A stretch of DNA of 64,000 nucleotides from Cristatella mucedo (taxonomy: Eukaryota > Bryozoa > Phylactolaemata > Cristatellidae): contig WPIO01000038.1 in the NCBI GenBank assembly GCA_009760855.2, positions 1,579,001 through 1,643,000 of the forward strand. Direction: 5' to 3'. Under the pieces are notes generated by a model that had not been told where the DNA came from, ran no database searches, and worked only from the letters and a program-made list of their open reading frames with translations. The translations under genes were made by a program, and so were the position numbers. Shown piece after piece: positions 45,425 to 57,832 of this stretch (position 1 is the first letter of the stretch; every line of letters begins with the position of its first letter).

Positions 45425-46500
45425 AATATATTAATACTAACGCACTTAATAAAAAACCCTCAGAAAAATCAATCTCTTTCTAGGCACTATATTTGCTGCA
45501 AAGTGAAAGGCAATTGAATGGTAAGTAGAATCATGCTTTAAAAACAAACAAAATGAATAATATGGTTAGGGGTTACATGCACAGGGTCGGCATGCAAATG
45601 TGGTTAGTGGCAGCATGCACAGTGGCAGCACTCATAAGCTCGTGATGGACGAATCATAGGGACCCACTCAATGCTGTCCTAAATAGGTGTGTTTTTAAGT
45701 TCCTTTTAAATGTGGTCAGGTCAGGGGATGTTCTGACGCGGGTCGGTAGGGAGTTCCAGGCTTTGGGAGCATACGAACTAAATGCACGGTCCTAAAAGAA
45801 TTTGAGAATTGTAAGAGGTATTTCTAGAGTGTTGGATTCCGAAAAGCCGGTGGTACGATGCTTGGCCTGGTGGGACAGTGGATCTGAGAGATAGGCTGGA
45901 GCCAAAGAATGAAGGAATCTAAAAGTAAGCGACAAAGCCTTGAAGTTAATCCGTTGCTTGACTGGTAGCCCGTGCAGGTCGGTGAGAAGGGGTGTGATGT
46001 GGCAACTGCGAGGCTCACGACAGACAAGCCTAACTACCGAATTTTGCACCAGCTGCAATTGCCTGAATTCACATGCCGTAAGCTAGTAAGCAGTGAGTTA
46101 CAATAGTCAAGACGAATTTCACGAATCCATGAACCAACTTGGACGTGGTGACCTTATCTAAACCAGCCCGACTTTTAGCAACGCTATGTAGCTGAAAGTA
46201 GGCATATTAGACTGTGGAGCTGATATTGTCGTCTAACGAGAGGTTACTTTGGAATATGACAGCTAGATTTTGAGCTGATTCAACAGGAGATATGCTGGCA
46301 GAGCCAATTTTCAGTGTTGTCCTTTCCAATTTCTGAATCACATTGGGTTTGCCCATAACTGGTAAGTTAGTTTTATCATCGTTTAGTTTTAGAAAATGTG
46401 CTGCCATCCATGTGCGGATGTCATCAATACATGCAGCATGTGACTTAAGAGAATTCGAGGTGCTCGAAGGCTGGGAGAGATCAAAGCAAAGGTAAAACTG
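45425..46500 (-). mobile_element. LINE B 3' half, decayed
   Basis: The minus strand encodes [20 protein letters not shown] and ISPVESAQNLAVIFQSNLSL (46207-46407), then LVCREPRSCHITPLL and AFRNPTL blocks, the 3' untranslated region and the AAT tail. Frameshifts lie between the blocks. Confidence 0.92.
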
Positions 46501-47221
46501 ATATGAAGAGTCACACTTCCAGCCTTTACACTAACAGCTTTCACGTACACTTTGGCACGTCCTCAAGACAGGACACAAGTTTGCTTAGTATGTCGCCGTC
46601 TGAAGATTCTCAGCTCATGGTACCGGATGCTGCCAGACATTATCGGCTGACGTTTGATCAATGCTCGACTTCTTGCTTATATAGGGAACTCCGCAAGCCA
46701 TTCCAGTTCCGTAGTTCAACAAGTGGACTTTCTTTCGCTGATGTTGCTGCTGCTGCTGCTTAGCTTGGAAAACTAGCTCAAGCCTGGACTAAGGCTAAAA
46801 GTTAATGGTTGAGTTGGCTAGCCGAGTAGCCCCGTGCAGGCGGCAGATCAAGAAGTACAGGAAATGCGTTTGCGATGAGTAAAATTTTAGGCCCTAACAT
46901 GGAAGTTTACTGGCCCAATAACCAAGCTCTGGACCACTCCTGCAGTGGAACATATAATATCCAAAGAGAGCTTTAAAGTAAGAGTGAATAAATAATCAAA
47001 TCTATGCTGGGCAATATGTGACCTTCTGAACCTGAGTCTATGAGTGGCTGCACAGAGGTATGCCATTTGCCAAGCAGCACTCTTAAATCGGAAAAATATT
47101 AACTTTGCATAAATGTGTGGTTATTTTGCTTAAGGCATCAAAACAGCCCTACTATTTTCATGAATAATCACCAAAGGTCCTTGGAAGTTAAGTTGGTGCC
47201 ATAAGATCACGGAGAAATAGT
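46501..47221. other. Unassigned
   Basis: An 86-codon plus frame (46503-46763) ends in a (GCT)n alanine run. No family is recognised. The rest is featureless. Confidence 0.35.
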
Positions 47222-47345
47222 AAGCAGCATTTACATAGCACCCTAAGAGAACTTAATCTCTACCCTGGCTCTTTAAACACATTGTACGGCTCGAGCCCAC
47301 GACCTCGATCATTAAACTGGAACACCTTATTCATGGGCCATGCCA
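47222..47345 (-). mobile_element. SINE1, degenerate
   Basis: ACATAGCACCCTAAGAGAAC with TTAATCTCTACCCTGGC (tail hairpin), the inverted box B GGCTCGAGCCCACGACCTCG, and a decayed head. Confidence 0.75.
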
Positions 47346-47659
47346 AGGTGGCAATAAAAACCAAGCCAAAATATGTTTATGGAAATAGAACTCTATTCAC
47401 CTGCATGCTTTAAGCTCAGTTTTAGCATGCACATACAGTTTTTACTAGCACTAGTCTATAGTCCCAATTAAATTCTTGTTCTGGCTTTCGATACCTCGTT
47501 TTATCGACTAGGTGCTGTTTAGTCTTCTCGATTAGCTGACGGACAGGATTGGTCTATCGCTTTTCCTCTGCTGTTAAATAGCAAGAGAAAAACCACTAGC
47601 AGATTGAGAAGGAGGCTTTGTCACTAAATTTTGCGTTATTCGTTATCATCTATATTTAT

Positions 47660-49060
47660 ATATGGATGGAATTTCCTGCTGCTTACCGATCACCACCCAC
47701 TTATCACTGTATTCAGCCCAAAGGTGGTCATTCTGCCTATTGGAGCCATGTGGATGCAGCTCAGGGCTGTGGTTTTCTCTGAGTGCACATATACCATTGG
47801 GTAGAGGTGCTCAGAAGACCATGCGAATGCTAATTCTATGTCGTGACTACCACTGCCTTATAAGGAAGACCCCTGGACTTCACCGGCAATGACCCCATAC
47901 TACAACTGCAGGCTGGAGCTGGCTATGTATGAATGTTTTCAGCTTAGGGGTGTGAAACTAGTCACACCCACTTCACTCGGTGGCCTGCTCCTGCGTGAGC
48001 TTTACGGCATGAGTCATCTGGGCAAAATTAAAATTAAAGGTGCTGCTAGAAACTACATCGATGGCCGGGCACATGTAATGACATACGATCTGTATGCCGA
48101 AGCTGCCTTCATTGCAACCAAGTTAGGCGGGCACCAGACCCAGTTGAACCCAATCAAAGCATTCACTTTGATTTTTACCGAGCCATTTAACAGCAGCTAT
48201 TTGTTACTAGTGATAGATGCATCCTCAAAGTGGCTCGAATGGTTCCACATGAGGGAGGCCACTTCAGGCACAGCAATTTCGATGCCGTGGACACTCGTCG
48301 CTCGATTTGGTCAATCCCGGGTAAATTGTGCCTGACAAGGGACGGCAGACACGGGACCTCACATGATTTCGCTAGTTTCCTACAGGCTAACAACATCCGC
48401 CCCATCCTATCGACATCGTGTTAAACACAGAACAATTTAATAGCTGAGTACCTTGTGCAAACTGTTAAGCATGTGCAGCTAATTCAGGCGATCCCAAGCG
48501 TTGCATCGACCGGTTCCTGTTAAAGTACCGCTCCCCTGAGAACCCCGAAACCGGGTTTACCCGTGGCAGTTTCTACTCGGCTGAATCTTGCGAACGTGCA
48601 AGGACCTGCTTCGCCAACCACTGAAGATGGCTGTCGTGCCTTCATCTCCAACTACGCCTCTCAGATACGCAAATAGAGACCAAGGACTATCGTAACGTGA
48701 CAACAATTGATCTCCGGGAGCCCCAACAGCTCATTGCCAGTGGTTCCCTTACGGAAGAGAACGCTGGGCCAACTTGACACGTGACACAAGTTTGCCATCT
48801 TACCGTGTAGCGAACGAAAGGACGAACTTTCTCGCTTTAATTAGTAGAGATAACGACCCGTTTAGGGTAGAGCCAGAAAACGGTGCTGACAACGTGACTC
48901 ATCACCAAAACCAGCTTCTCCGGCAAGATTTAGTGCCGTACACTGACCAGGTGACCCAGAGAAAGTGTGAGCAGGGCATGAGAGGAGGAAGACTCACTAT
49001 CCCTTATAGCAGTGATGCTAGTGCGAATTATATTGCTTCAGCTGCAGCAGAAGCCTAAGC
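47660..49060 (+). pseudogene. pol: Ty3/gypsy retrotransposon remnant: RNase H to integrase C-terminus
   Basis: The plus strand contains, in order: an RNase H block (LLLTDHHPLITVFSPK, from about 47673), a decayed integrase zinc-finger region (GGLLLRELYGMSHLGKIKIK, about 47970-48030), and the integrase catalytic core start (SSYLLLVIDASSKWLE, about 48195-48240). Later blocks are a LCLTRDGRHGTSHDFASFLQ region and AEYLVQTVK in a neighbouring frame. A DTSLPSYRVANER tail (48776-49058) resembles the distal pol end of animal gypsy elements. Frames shift repeatedly, so it is dead. The first integrase Asp is visible, but the second lies in a damaged VSDNGTQF-equivalent. I could not find LTRs, gag or RT beside it. 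Confidence 0.85.
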
Positions 49061-50918
49061 TCCACTGCAGAAGCTGAGAGTTCCATGGCCCGTACTGACT
49101 CGCAGCAATACCTTGATTGTGCTGATGCAAGTGATACTATTACGGGCCCATTGACCTAGAGCCCCGTGAACATTTGGAAGCAAGTGCATTGAATATCAAT
49201 GCTGGGCTGATCTCGGACAGCTGTGCGGCCGACTCAAGCCGAGATGCTCAGCATACATCGACTCGTAGCAACCAATAACACAGCCCTACCTGCCTACTGG
49301 ACTAGATACCGTGAGACCAGCACTTTATCAGCCACTGGTGGGAAGAAGGAAAGTTGGGCCCCATGCTTGACTTGCCCAGCCAGCATCTCTATTTTTAGGT
49401 CACTCTCAGAAGCTCTGAGCTAGCCTGGTGACCCCTCAGGTGCGAAATCTAGTTCTGTAATTAAAGGCATCTGCCTGAACCGTCTTTGGTTGTGCATGAC
49501 TGCACGCACAAATGTAACACCGTGAGTGGCTGAAGCCACCTCTTTAATGACCAGCATTTTTCCATGACTGATCTTTTCCCGGTGTTCACCTCTGTAGCAA
49601 TACATCGACTTACACGTCGCTCCCGAACGCTTCCTCTCGAGAGCCCATCATATCTGCCAGAGTAAGAACGACTATCTGCCAGAGTAAGAACGACTTTTCT
49701 CTCCCACCCTCTATTCTCACAGAAGCTGTGCGAATTTTGCGCCTTGACTTGAACTTATTGCGGGACATGCACGACGCCAGCCGCCCAAGAACAAACCCTA
49801 CAAAATAGCCTACGACATCCCTCCCCTCTGCCGTCACCAGCAGCTGTTCATTGTATGTCAAACAGTTGGCAGTGCCTCCTCTGAAAATTTATCCGCAGCC
49901 TTCGAGCCTTAAAAATGCCCTGTGGAGCTTTGTAGTTTATACCTCGGTATGGTTTGGCATGGTGAGCTGTACTGACCATCACGATCAATAAAAACTGTTT
50001 AGCCCGTTGCTGTTACACCCCCTCAGCATTCAACGACTTCCGTAGAATACAGCACGTCAATATCCGTAAGGAGATCAGATAATCTTAGTGACCATCGTCT
50101 CTGCTCCTGCTTTATAGGGCAATATCTAACCAGTATTTTCCAGCTCTGTCCAGTTTCAGTCGCACTTTAAACGGGCAACAGGTGGCAAGGTTGAAGGAAA
50201 CAACCAGGTCGACACGACTCCCTCCGGAAACCGCGACGGCAGAAATCTGCACCAATCAGCATCTGCAGCAACCAACATCTGCAAGAACCAGCAGGGGCAC
50301 ATCCCTTCTGTGGGACGAGTGGGATGAGGTCGGGTGTGATGGGATGATGCGCCTTGCCTCATCCGGTGTAGCTTACTGAACTGGAACCAGTGCCTGTGGG
50401 CATTATTTAGTCGCCTTGGTGGGCATTCGCACACAGACTTGCCTAGCTGCTACAGCCAGCCTATTCTTTTCCCGAACTGCCCCTATACTGCTTAGTCGAC
50501 ATGACTCCCACCTACTGTCACTCTTAACCCATACTTTGACAGGATCTTGGGCAATATTATCATCTGGCATAGCTGAACTTAAACCTCATCGATTTCTGTA
50601 TTTGTTGCAGGGTCCCGAAGTTCTTTGCCATGAGCTATGGCAATGTTACTAGTGATACCCAACAAGCACGAGTAGCTTGGTTCAATCTCTCAAGATCAAA
50701 GCATTTGACGAAACTGGAATTACAGTGTGGCCAACTCTGGTATCTTTAGTGCAGGCTGTGTCTAGGAGGCTCTGGTTCAAGTCCCGTAAAATCAGAGGTT
50801 TCGTCGTCTGTTTCGTAGAAGGCTGGGCCTCTTTTAGTACAGGGATTATATGATCATAAGTGCTTACGATGTTATGAAATTTTTTCGTCAGCAGAATGGA
50901 GTGCATTTGCAAAGAGTT
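49061..50918. other. Unassigned, possibly LTR-element flank
   Basis: No recognised gene. Protein-like minus-strand frames (49420-49605, 49610-49861) match nothing I know. Confidence 0.35.
49652..49695. repeat. Perfect 22-bp tandem duplication
   Basis: Two identical units ATCTGCCAGAGTAAGAAC plus GACT. Confidence 0.95.
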
Positions 50919-50939
50919 GTGTGTGTGTGTGTGTGTGTG
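50919..50939. repeat. (GT)n microsatellite
   Basis: Ten uninterrupted GT units. Confidence 0.95.
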
Positions 50940-51755
50940 GAAGATGTAGACGCTCTGAGCAGCTTTGGATTTATGTAACTACAATATAGTAAGCCCCTTC
51001 CCTGAAGAATCAGTGGCTGATTCTGATCATGCTAGTTCATCGATTACCAAAGGAAGGCCCAGCAAGTCATGCTCAATTTTAACTACGTGAGAGCGTGCTG
51101 CTGAATATATATGCAAAGATATAACCTTTTGGACACAGCACTGTTAACTTCTCTACATTCGCATTGGTAATATCAACATAGCGAAAGAAACATAAGTTGA
51201 AAGCGACGTTGGTGAATGTGGCAGACTGGCAGACGAACAAACGTCAATACGGATTGATTGTGATTATCTTCATCCGGAAACGCATTTTCAGTCACTCTTT
51301 GGAAAGATCTACTAATAGCGCAGAGACTTTTTTCTTTCAGAGTTTTCAAGTATGAATACAGCCACTCTCGGACCGAGTTCCTAGTCCTAGGCAAATAAAT
51401 CTAGTGCTTTCGCGTGCTCAACGTCTTTACATTTGTAACACAGCGGTGAAAATGCATTCTCTCAAAACACGTATGCACACACAGATATTTAAGTACTGAT
51501 CGGACATGATAAGGAGCTGTAGAAGTAGTCTTGGAAGAGTTTTTAAAGAGCTAAGCAAAAGCTCCAAAAGCAACAAAAGGACAGCCAAGTAAAAATAGAT
51601 CACGAGGATCAAAGTTGCACAGTAGTACCTGTACTGACGGCCGATAGCCCCTGATTCGAGCAGTGAAGTAGGATTTGACTATAGAGGAATGGGTGACTAT
51701 ACCTTACATAAATACATTTGCGCATACCAATATGCATACTTATGATTACAGAGTG

Positions 51756-51758
<3 letters not shown>
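50940..51758. other. Nothing recognised
   Basis: AT-rich spacer without a supported gene or repeat family. Confidence 0.4.
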
Positions 51759-51796
<38 letters not shown>

Positions 51797-51842
51797 GTGT
51801 GTGTGGGTACATGATATAAATGAAATATATATATGTGTGTGT

Positions 51843-51888
<46 letters not shown>

Positions 51889-51889
51889 C

Positions 51890-51934
<45 letters not shown>

Positions 51935-51945
51935 TGTGTGTATAT
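51759..51945. repeat. Compound (TA)n/(TG)n microsatellite
   Basis: Two TA runs (about 51761-51793 and 51846-51872) alternate with TG runs, the longest from about 51873 to 51930. Frames at 51609-52083 are products of these repeats. Confidence 0.97.
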
Positions 51946-53728
51946 GTTGTTAGTGTTGTGTGTGAGCACGAACGTTCTCTCGCACGTGATCGTGTGATTC
52001 GTAAATGAAATAAGCTGGCAGCTGTTATCATTTTGCCTCTTGTGGCTTGGCCACCGACCGGTATTGCTCATCCACCATACCATCTGCGACCAGCTGCTGG
52101 GTGTAGCTTCGGGAAGGGCCGGGCCGGACAGCAGCTGAGCTCCATGAGGCGACCATTGGTGACATCGTTAACTTACATTGGCAGAGGTGGCAGAGAGAGC
52201 AGTAGGAGGGCAAGCGCAGGAAAAAAACGGCTGTGTGGGCCGTGTGTGCCACGAGCGTTAGCAAAAGCACGGCCTTGTCCTTGCCAGCTCGGCGTTTTCG
52301 TAACCTCACTTGCTTGCTGCAGGTATGTCAAACCATTCCTCAGCTGCACGATCGATCAGAACCATGCGTGGCAGGTGTCGCATTCCAGAGCAGACCACCT
52401 AACTCAGGCTGTAAGAGCCGAAAAATGAGGAGAAATTGACAAGCTGTCTACTGATGCTCTCAGCTCGATTAATTGCTGCAAACAATAGCTAAGCTCAACG
52501 TTGAGATGTCCCATGTAACTCAGCAAGTGCTCAGGAAGGCTCAACGAGCCAGACTCTCTAAACTCGGTACTCCCACGACAACATCAGCAGAGGGGTAGAG
52601 GGGTAGCTGGACAGATACAACTGCACTGGTGCAGCTCTCAGGCTAGCCGCGATACTAGCCCTTGCCTTAGCAGGTCTGACTAGGGCACCTAGAGCAACCC
52701 GTAGCTAGCTGACTAGCTAAGAAGTATTGGGTCGGGGGGGGGGGACACATCAGTTAACTGGGAGCCGAGCGAGGTGTCAGTTTGACAGTGAGATTAGCTC
52801 AGGTTAGAATGGAGCTTGGTCAGACGGACAGGATGTGGATCGACTACTTTACCCATTAGACAAAGAGCGAAATGATGGCAAGCTGGCTGAGGAGCCAATC
52901 CGAGACTACGCCTCGAGAGCACTAGAGTCGAACCTACGGCGACGAACAGATAAGTGCAACTTTGATTTGCAGTTGTGTTCTGCCGGCTACTCAGTTAGCT
53001 GTTCATATCTTGAGGTGGTGCAGCGGTCCGCCTTCGGGGACGGCACCAAAGCTAGGGACGCAGGCGTGTGGTAGCTTATTGTAGTCGGGCTTCGGGAGTT
53101 CTCACACAGACAACACTGTTGGTCAGGTGCGAGCCAAGTAAAGCGCTTCCGCCGGCTCGTAACCACTACTAACAGGCCCACAATAAACTGTTGTTTTCGG
53201 CACCCAGTTGCGGCCGTTTTGTTTTAACCGTGTTGCAGCTCTGCACTACACCGTCAATCGGTAGAGAGCCGGGGTACCAGCTTCTGAGCGGTTACAGAAC
53301 CGCCTCCTCGATACCACTGGACTAGTGCAGCCCGGTTCGGTCTGACCCGAACTGGAGCTGCTGCCAGTTGGTAGAACTATTGGATGACGGCTAGTGAATA
53401 TAATCTCAGAGGTGTCGATGGAACATCAGCCGGTAGTCTCACTGATATTCCATGCCAGCTCAGATTTCAAGCTGAGACTATTTACAGGAAGGCGCCTGTG
53501 GCTGTCGCTTTCGTCAGCACTGTGGCCTCCAGCCGGGTGGGTGCGTTCAGCAGCAATCGGGCCTGCCAGGTAATCTGAGCCAAGCCAGCCTACTCAGGTG
53601 GTCTCTAATGCAAACGAATGCCAGCAACTACCATAGACCTCAGCAATGCAGTACGAACCACTGAAATCCACAGAAAATTCACTGGAAATAGACTGCCAAG
53701 CTCTAATTTGGATTGCATTTTAAACTAG
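51946..53728. other. GC-richer unassigned region
   Basis: Open frames at 52033-52439 and 52835-53074 are not recognised. A G11 run lies at 52734-52744. AATAAA occurs at 53182. Its composition differs from the AT-rich flanks and resembles an old LTR element or a decayed gene, but I cannot show either. Confidence 0.35.
53263..53337 (-). mobile_element. tRNA-like sequence, possible third SINE head
   Basis: On the minus strand, a box A-like TAGTCCAGTGG is followed by an anticodon-arm-like GCGGTTCTGTAACCGC and a damaged T-arm (GCTGGTACCCCGGCTC) in which box B is degraded. The layout is that of a tRNA pseudogene or a SINE head, not of SINE1 or SINE2. Confidence 0.35.
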
Positions 53729-54028
53729 GCACCTGTTCAAGTGGACTCACAAAAACAGGCTAAGCTCTCGCACAGTACGTGGCAAATTACTTCAACGACT
53801 GCAGCTCAGCAGAGGCGTTGGACTGCTGTATTGGCCTGCGTTGCTGCAGTCGATTTCAGAGGGTCAAGTGAGAGAGTGAAGGCAGTTCTGCTAGCATACG
53901 CCGGACTAGCTCAGATTGCTAATGAACCAGCAAGAGCAACTGCTGCTCTAATAAAGCCCTGGAGTCGACTAGTCCACCAGGCTTCTGCCGAGGTGGAATT
54001 TGAGCAGGTTGCAGACAATGATGACTAA
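53729..54028 (+). CDS. Unassigned Ala-rich ORF, 99 codons
   Basis: Directly after a TTTTAAACTAG that could be an acceptor, the frame encodes APVQVDSQKQAKLSHSTWQI, then TAVLACVAAVDFRGSSERVK and AYAGLAQIANEPARATAALI, ending in acidic EFEQVADNDD and TAA. It looks helical and free of simple repeats. No family is recognised. It could be a terminal exon or part of a gag-like gene. Confidence 0.25.
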   Translation, partial: APVQVDSQKQAKLSHSTWQITSTTAAQQRRWTAVLACVAAVDFRGSSERVKAVLLAYAGLAQIANEPARATAALIKPWSRLVHQASAEVEFEQVADNDD

Positions 54029-54124
54029 TTGCTTAGTGCTAGTGAGTAGCACTATTAAATTTTTTCCGCAGTCCGTATGAAATTACGTATCTAAGGACAT
54101 CTAAACGCTTATCAATTCGGGCTG

Positions 54125-55143
54125 CTGGTTCTCGACCTGCTCGCCATGACTGAAACTTGGCTAAAATCGGTAAACTTATCGACAATTAAAAACGCTACCC
54201 CTACTGGTTTCTTATTCTTTCACACCCCTAGATCAATCAAACCTGAAGGTGGAGTTCCTATTATCATGAGCTCAAAATTTGACATCAAGCCATTCGCAGA
54301 ACCCTTGAAGAAGTCTTTTTAGTCGATTGTCTTGATTTCATCCGACAACAAGCTACCGATAGCTGCAGTAGTCTATCGCCAACCAAGTTATCTTTTATCT
54401 CAGATTTCTCAGATCTCATTTCGATCCTATGTGCAGGAAATTGATTATTCCTCGTTACGAATGATTTCGACATTCACATTTCGACATTCGACAACTTATA
54501 TGATGCCTTCAGCACTAAATTCGTGCATGGACTGACTCATTGTCTCTGGTAGCTCATGTGTGTAGCCCTACTCACATCAAGGGTCATATACTCGACCAAA
54601 TGTTCTACCACAACTGCACACTGTGTCATCACCAATTATCACCAAGTCTTGCTTATCAGACTACGTGCAGATCTCGTTCTGTTTACGATGTGTGACGTCA
54701 TTTTCTTCATCTGAAATCACCTGTAAATCGCGAAACCTCAAGACCCTCGACATAGATGCTGTCCTTGGCATGCTATCTATTTGTCTGCATCTGCTTCACC
54801 TCTGCTGCTCAATCCTCCTTCAGACCTATCATCATTTGCAGATTGCTACAACACGACACTAGCTGACATGCTCGAAGAGTTTGCATTTCTGACCAAGCCC
54901 ACTGGGTGCTCTCTACAAGATGACCTATGGTTTACCACAGACGCTCAACTAGCAAGGTGTACTTGCTCAAGCTGGATAAAGTAGACAAAAGATCTGGACA
55001 CATTGCCCATCGACTGACATATGAAGACTACTGTAGATAGTACCAATCTGCCCTAGCAAAGGCCAAGTCTATCTTCCATGGATATATTTTTGAATCACAG
55101 ATGCCCAATCCAAAAATGTTTATGTCGACAATCGAAAAGAATA
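54125..55143 (+). mobile_element. LINE B 5' part (endonuclease and linker)
   Basis: Encodes LLAMTETWLKSVNLSTIKNA and FHTPRSIKPEGG (apurinic-type endonuclease start). It continues with the SSDNKLPIAAVVYRQPSY block and the rest of the endonuclease to the QSALAKAKSIFHGYIFESQM-type linker before RT. It ends where a reverse LINE B tail begins. Several frameshifts. Confidence 0.88.
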
Positions 55144-55470
55144 ACAGTAATGCACTTGATAAAGCCCCCTCAGAGAACTCAATGACTTTTTATGCACTTA
55201 CTTTTTGCTGGAAAAGGAAACACGATTAAATGAAGAGTATTATCATGCTTGATAAACATGATGAATAACATGGTTAGGGGTAACACGAATAGGGTCAGCA
55301 TGCAAATGTGGTTAGTGGCAGCTTGTACAGTGTGAGCACTCATGAAGACATGAAGGACGCATCAGAGGGACGAACTAAATGCTGTCTTAAATAGGTATGT
55401 TTCTAAGTTCTTTTTAAATGTGGTCAAGTCCAGGGACGTTCTGTAACGAGTCGGGAGGAGTAGGCAGAGC
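55144..55470 (-). mobile_element. LINE B 3' end
   Basis: AATGCACTTGATAAAGCCCC tail/hairpin, the ACATGGTTAGGGGTAACACG and GGGTCAGCATGCAAATGTGG blocks, and the C-terminal codons up to GGACGTTCTGTAACGAGTCG, antisense. Confidence 0.85.
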
Positions 55471-56154
55471 CTTGTAAATGCTGCTCTTTTGACAAACCAG
55501 GTTTCAAATTTTCAAATCGAAACAAATGAGTCGCTCGATAGCAACCTTGTTGGGGCCTTCTAGTGTGCTCATTGCTTGCTTGGTGTACAGAGAATTCTTA
55601 CCGGCATATTGTCATCAGCATTCAAAAGGCCTGCTGACGTAGCAGAGGAAAACAAGCTGAGAGCACGTGTTGGGAATGAAAAAACGTGACCAAAGTGCAC
55701 CACTAAGGTCACGGAATAAATATTTTTGATGTTGATAGGCTAGTGCGATCTTCCATTCTACTGAATTTTCCTTCGTCATGAATAAAAGTAGACAGACCAC
55801 CGTAAATTGAGTATTAAGCGAATAGTAGTGAAGCCATACATGTAATTGTAATCGACTGCAAGATTTTGAGCCGATGCTGTTAGTTTGCAGTTGCTCAATC
55901 TAGACAAGCTTGTTAGGAAGATTCATACAGACAAGTAAAGTGAAAGTCGATGCCCTCTAGCAGACGGTCATGCCAATAATTTCATTTAAAAGTTGGCATG
56001 ATACGCCTGCCACATTATGATCACAAAAATATTATTGTTAGTTGATACATTATTTATCTGATAATTTGGAACTTGCTTTGTCATAATCAATTATTAGACG
56101 GCATAGAAAGCGTTTCGCACAGTGGTCAATGAATAGTCCACAGAAGATTGCCCA
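55471..56154. other. Nothing recognised
   Basis: AT-rich spacer. The minus frame at 55615-55800 is short and unassigned. Confidence 0.4.
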
Positions 56155-56300
56155 AGGTTAAGGTGCAACCACTTTCCAACCCACGTTTTGGGTTCGAGCT
56201 CACTCGCATGCAAGCATTCGTCGCCCACTTAATTTAATTTTGATAGCCACTACAAACATCTGTTACTCTTTTGACACTGCAGCAGGTTAATTAGCTAATT
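56155..56300 (+). mobile_element. SINE2, degenerate
   Basis: TTTGGGTTCGAGCTCACTCG (box B) followed by CGTCGCCCACTTAATT and GATAGCCACTACAAACATC body remnants. Confidence 0.45.
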
Positions 56301-56688
56301 ACGATATGTAAGTCATAGTAACAATTCCTAGAATAGGAATGACCAAGAACCGGTTATGTTATCATCCATAATTTGATGGTTTACAACCTCAGTCATGTTG
56401 TAGGCTGGAAATTTGCACTAGCATTTGCGCCAGGATGACTTTCAGTTTGTGATTTTGATCTGGTTGCTCGTTCACTGGAGTTCAATCATCTTTCGGGGAA
56501 TGGTGTAGTCTAAAAGTGGTGCTGAACAGACACGACCCTCCGTGGCTGCCGAATGGACTACTCTGTCCAACTGATGCCGACTTGTTGCACTGAGTTGTTG
56601 GCGCTCTTAATTGCTTCTGTGTCTTTTTACAGTCAGTGAGCCTGCTTGAATTAGCATAGTGCCTTTACATTTCTAATGTATACATCAG

Positions 56689-56868
56689 CAGCCGCTGTAG
56701 AAAGTTCAGGCTTCTCTATTATTGATGGTGGGCCGGCACTGAGTCACACTGCTATGAGCCCTGTCTATGCAGCGATAAATTGCAAAGATCGCCACGATCT
56801 TCTTGATATACCTTCATCCCACCGGAATAAGGTTGACACTTCACTGCAATTGATGCTGTCCTATCCAG
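56689..56868 (+). CDS. Probable internal exon, symmetrical phase 1-1, exactly 60 codons
   Basis: The acceptor TTTCTAATGTATACATCAG and the strong donor CCAG|GTATGA bracket 180 nt with phase 1 at both ends, the class of exon typical of mobile extracellular modules. It encodes AAVESSGFSIIDGGPALSHT, then AMSPVYAAINCKDRHDLLDI and SSHRNKVDTSLQLMLSYP, without low complexity or internal stop. It has one cysteine and no recognised fold. Neighbouring exons were not found in the window. It could belong to a gene extending through LINE-filled introns. Confidence 0.42.
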
Positions 56869-57429
56869 GTATGAGAATTCAGAGTATCGACTTCAATTGG
56901 CTAAAGTAGTCAGAATAGTTTGAAAAACTGTGACATACCGCAGTGATCTTTGCATAGTTCACTTCTTTTCACAAGTAGTCGTCTCATAGTGGCGATTTAA
57001 CAGCCAAGTACAATCTAGGCGCTCTTCCTATGCTGATGTCGGGCAGATGTTTTCAAACTTCTATTTCTCGAAGCTTACCAGCAAGAGGAAGTATCACAAA
57101 TCCCTTGTTGCATGGATTGCTGATAAACGCAATTTGATGATTGAAACATTTTTCAGTTAAAATGCCGACAAATCAACTTAAAGATTACGAGAAATCGTAG
57201 TGTTACTCGGACATTGGGAGCCTCACCCTTAACTGGAGGACTTTAACAGCATTTCCCCATGGATACTAGTGCAACATAAGTGTCGTAGTCCTAAACGGCC
57301 TTGCTGTAGATGACCTTATCAGGTCAAGTGGCAACTCGTCCAGATATCAGCTGTCAGCCATGTGCCATTGCAAAAATCCAGGTCTGGTTTGGCAAGGGTA
57401 CTACTGCCAAGTTGGCATATCACTTACTC
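56869..57429. other. Possible intron, nothing else recognised
   Basis: Follows the candidate exon donor. No repeat is recognised. Confidence 0.35.
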
Positions 57430-57545
57430 ATTCCTTAGCAAATAGTCACCTAGCCATCCCTGGCAGTCAATTAAAATCAGTTGGTGATCGAGCCTTCTGC
57501 TCGTGTGCACAGTTGATCTGGAGCTCGCTTTCACTAACTCGCGGG
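57430..57545 (+). mobile_element. CR1/L2-like C-terminal scrap
   Basis: Encodes LAIPGSQLKSVGDRAFCSCA then LIWSSL, equivalent to the L(K/R)[18 protein letters not shown] block of LINE A. Too short to place in a family. Confidence 0.5.
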
Positions 57546-57832
57546 CTACAGTGCTTATCGAATATGGCCTTGCATATTTCAAGTCTAAGCCGAAACCAAA
57601 GCTGTTCCCATCAGCCTTTTCTTCGGCCCATGAATACGTTTTGTGTATGTTTTTTGAGTACTTTGCTTCCAAGCCTGTGCATGCCTTAGTGCATATATTT
57701 AGCTCGAGTTCTTACAGATCCGTTGCCACGAGCATCCTGATGCTTTCTTGAGCATGACGGCATATGGATGAAACTAGTTTGCCTTGGCATGCTTACTAAC
57801 ATGAACGTCACTAAACTAAAGTTCCCAAAAAC

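Noticed and set aside
51609-52083. Three long overlapping frames rich in Thr-His, Tyr-Ile or Val-Cys
   Set aside because: Direct translation of the TA/TG microsatellite in several frames. No gene.
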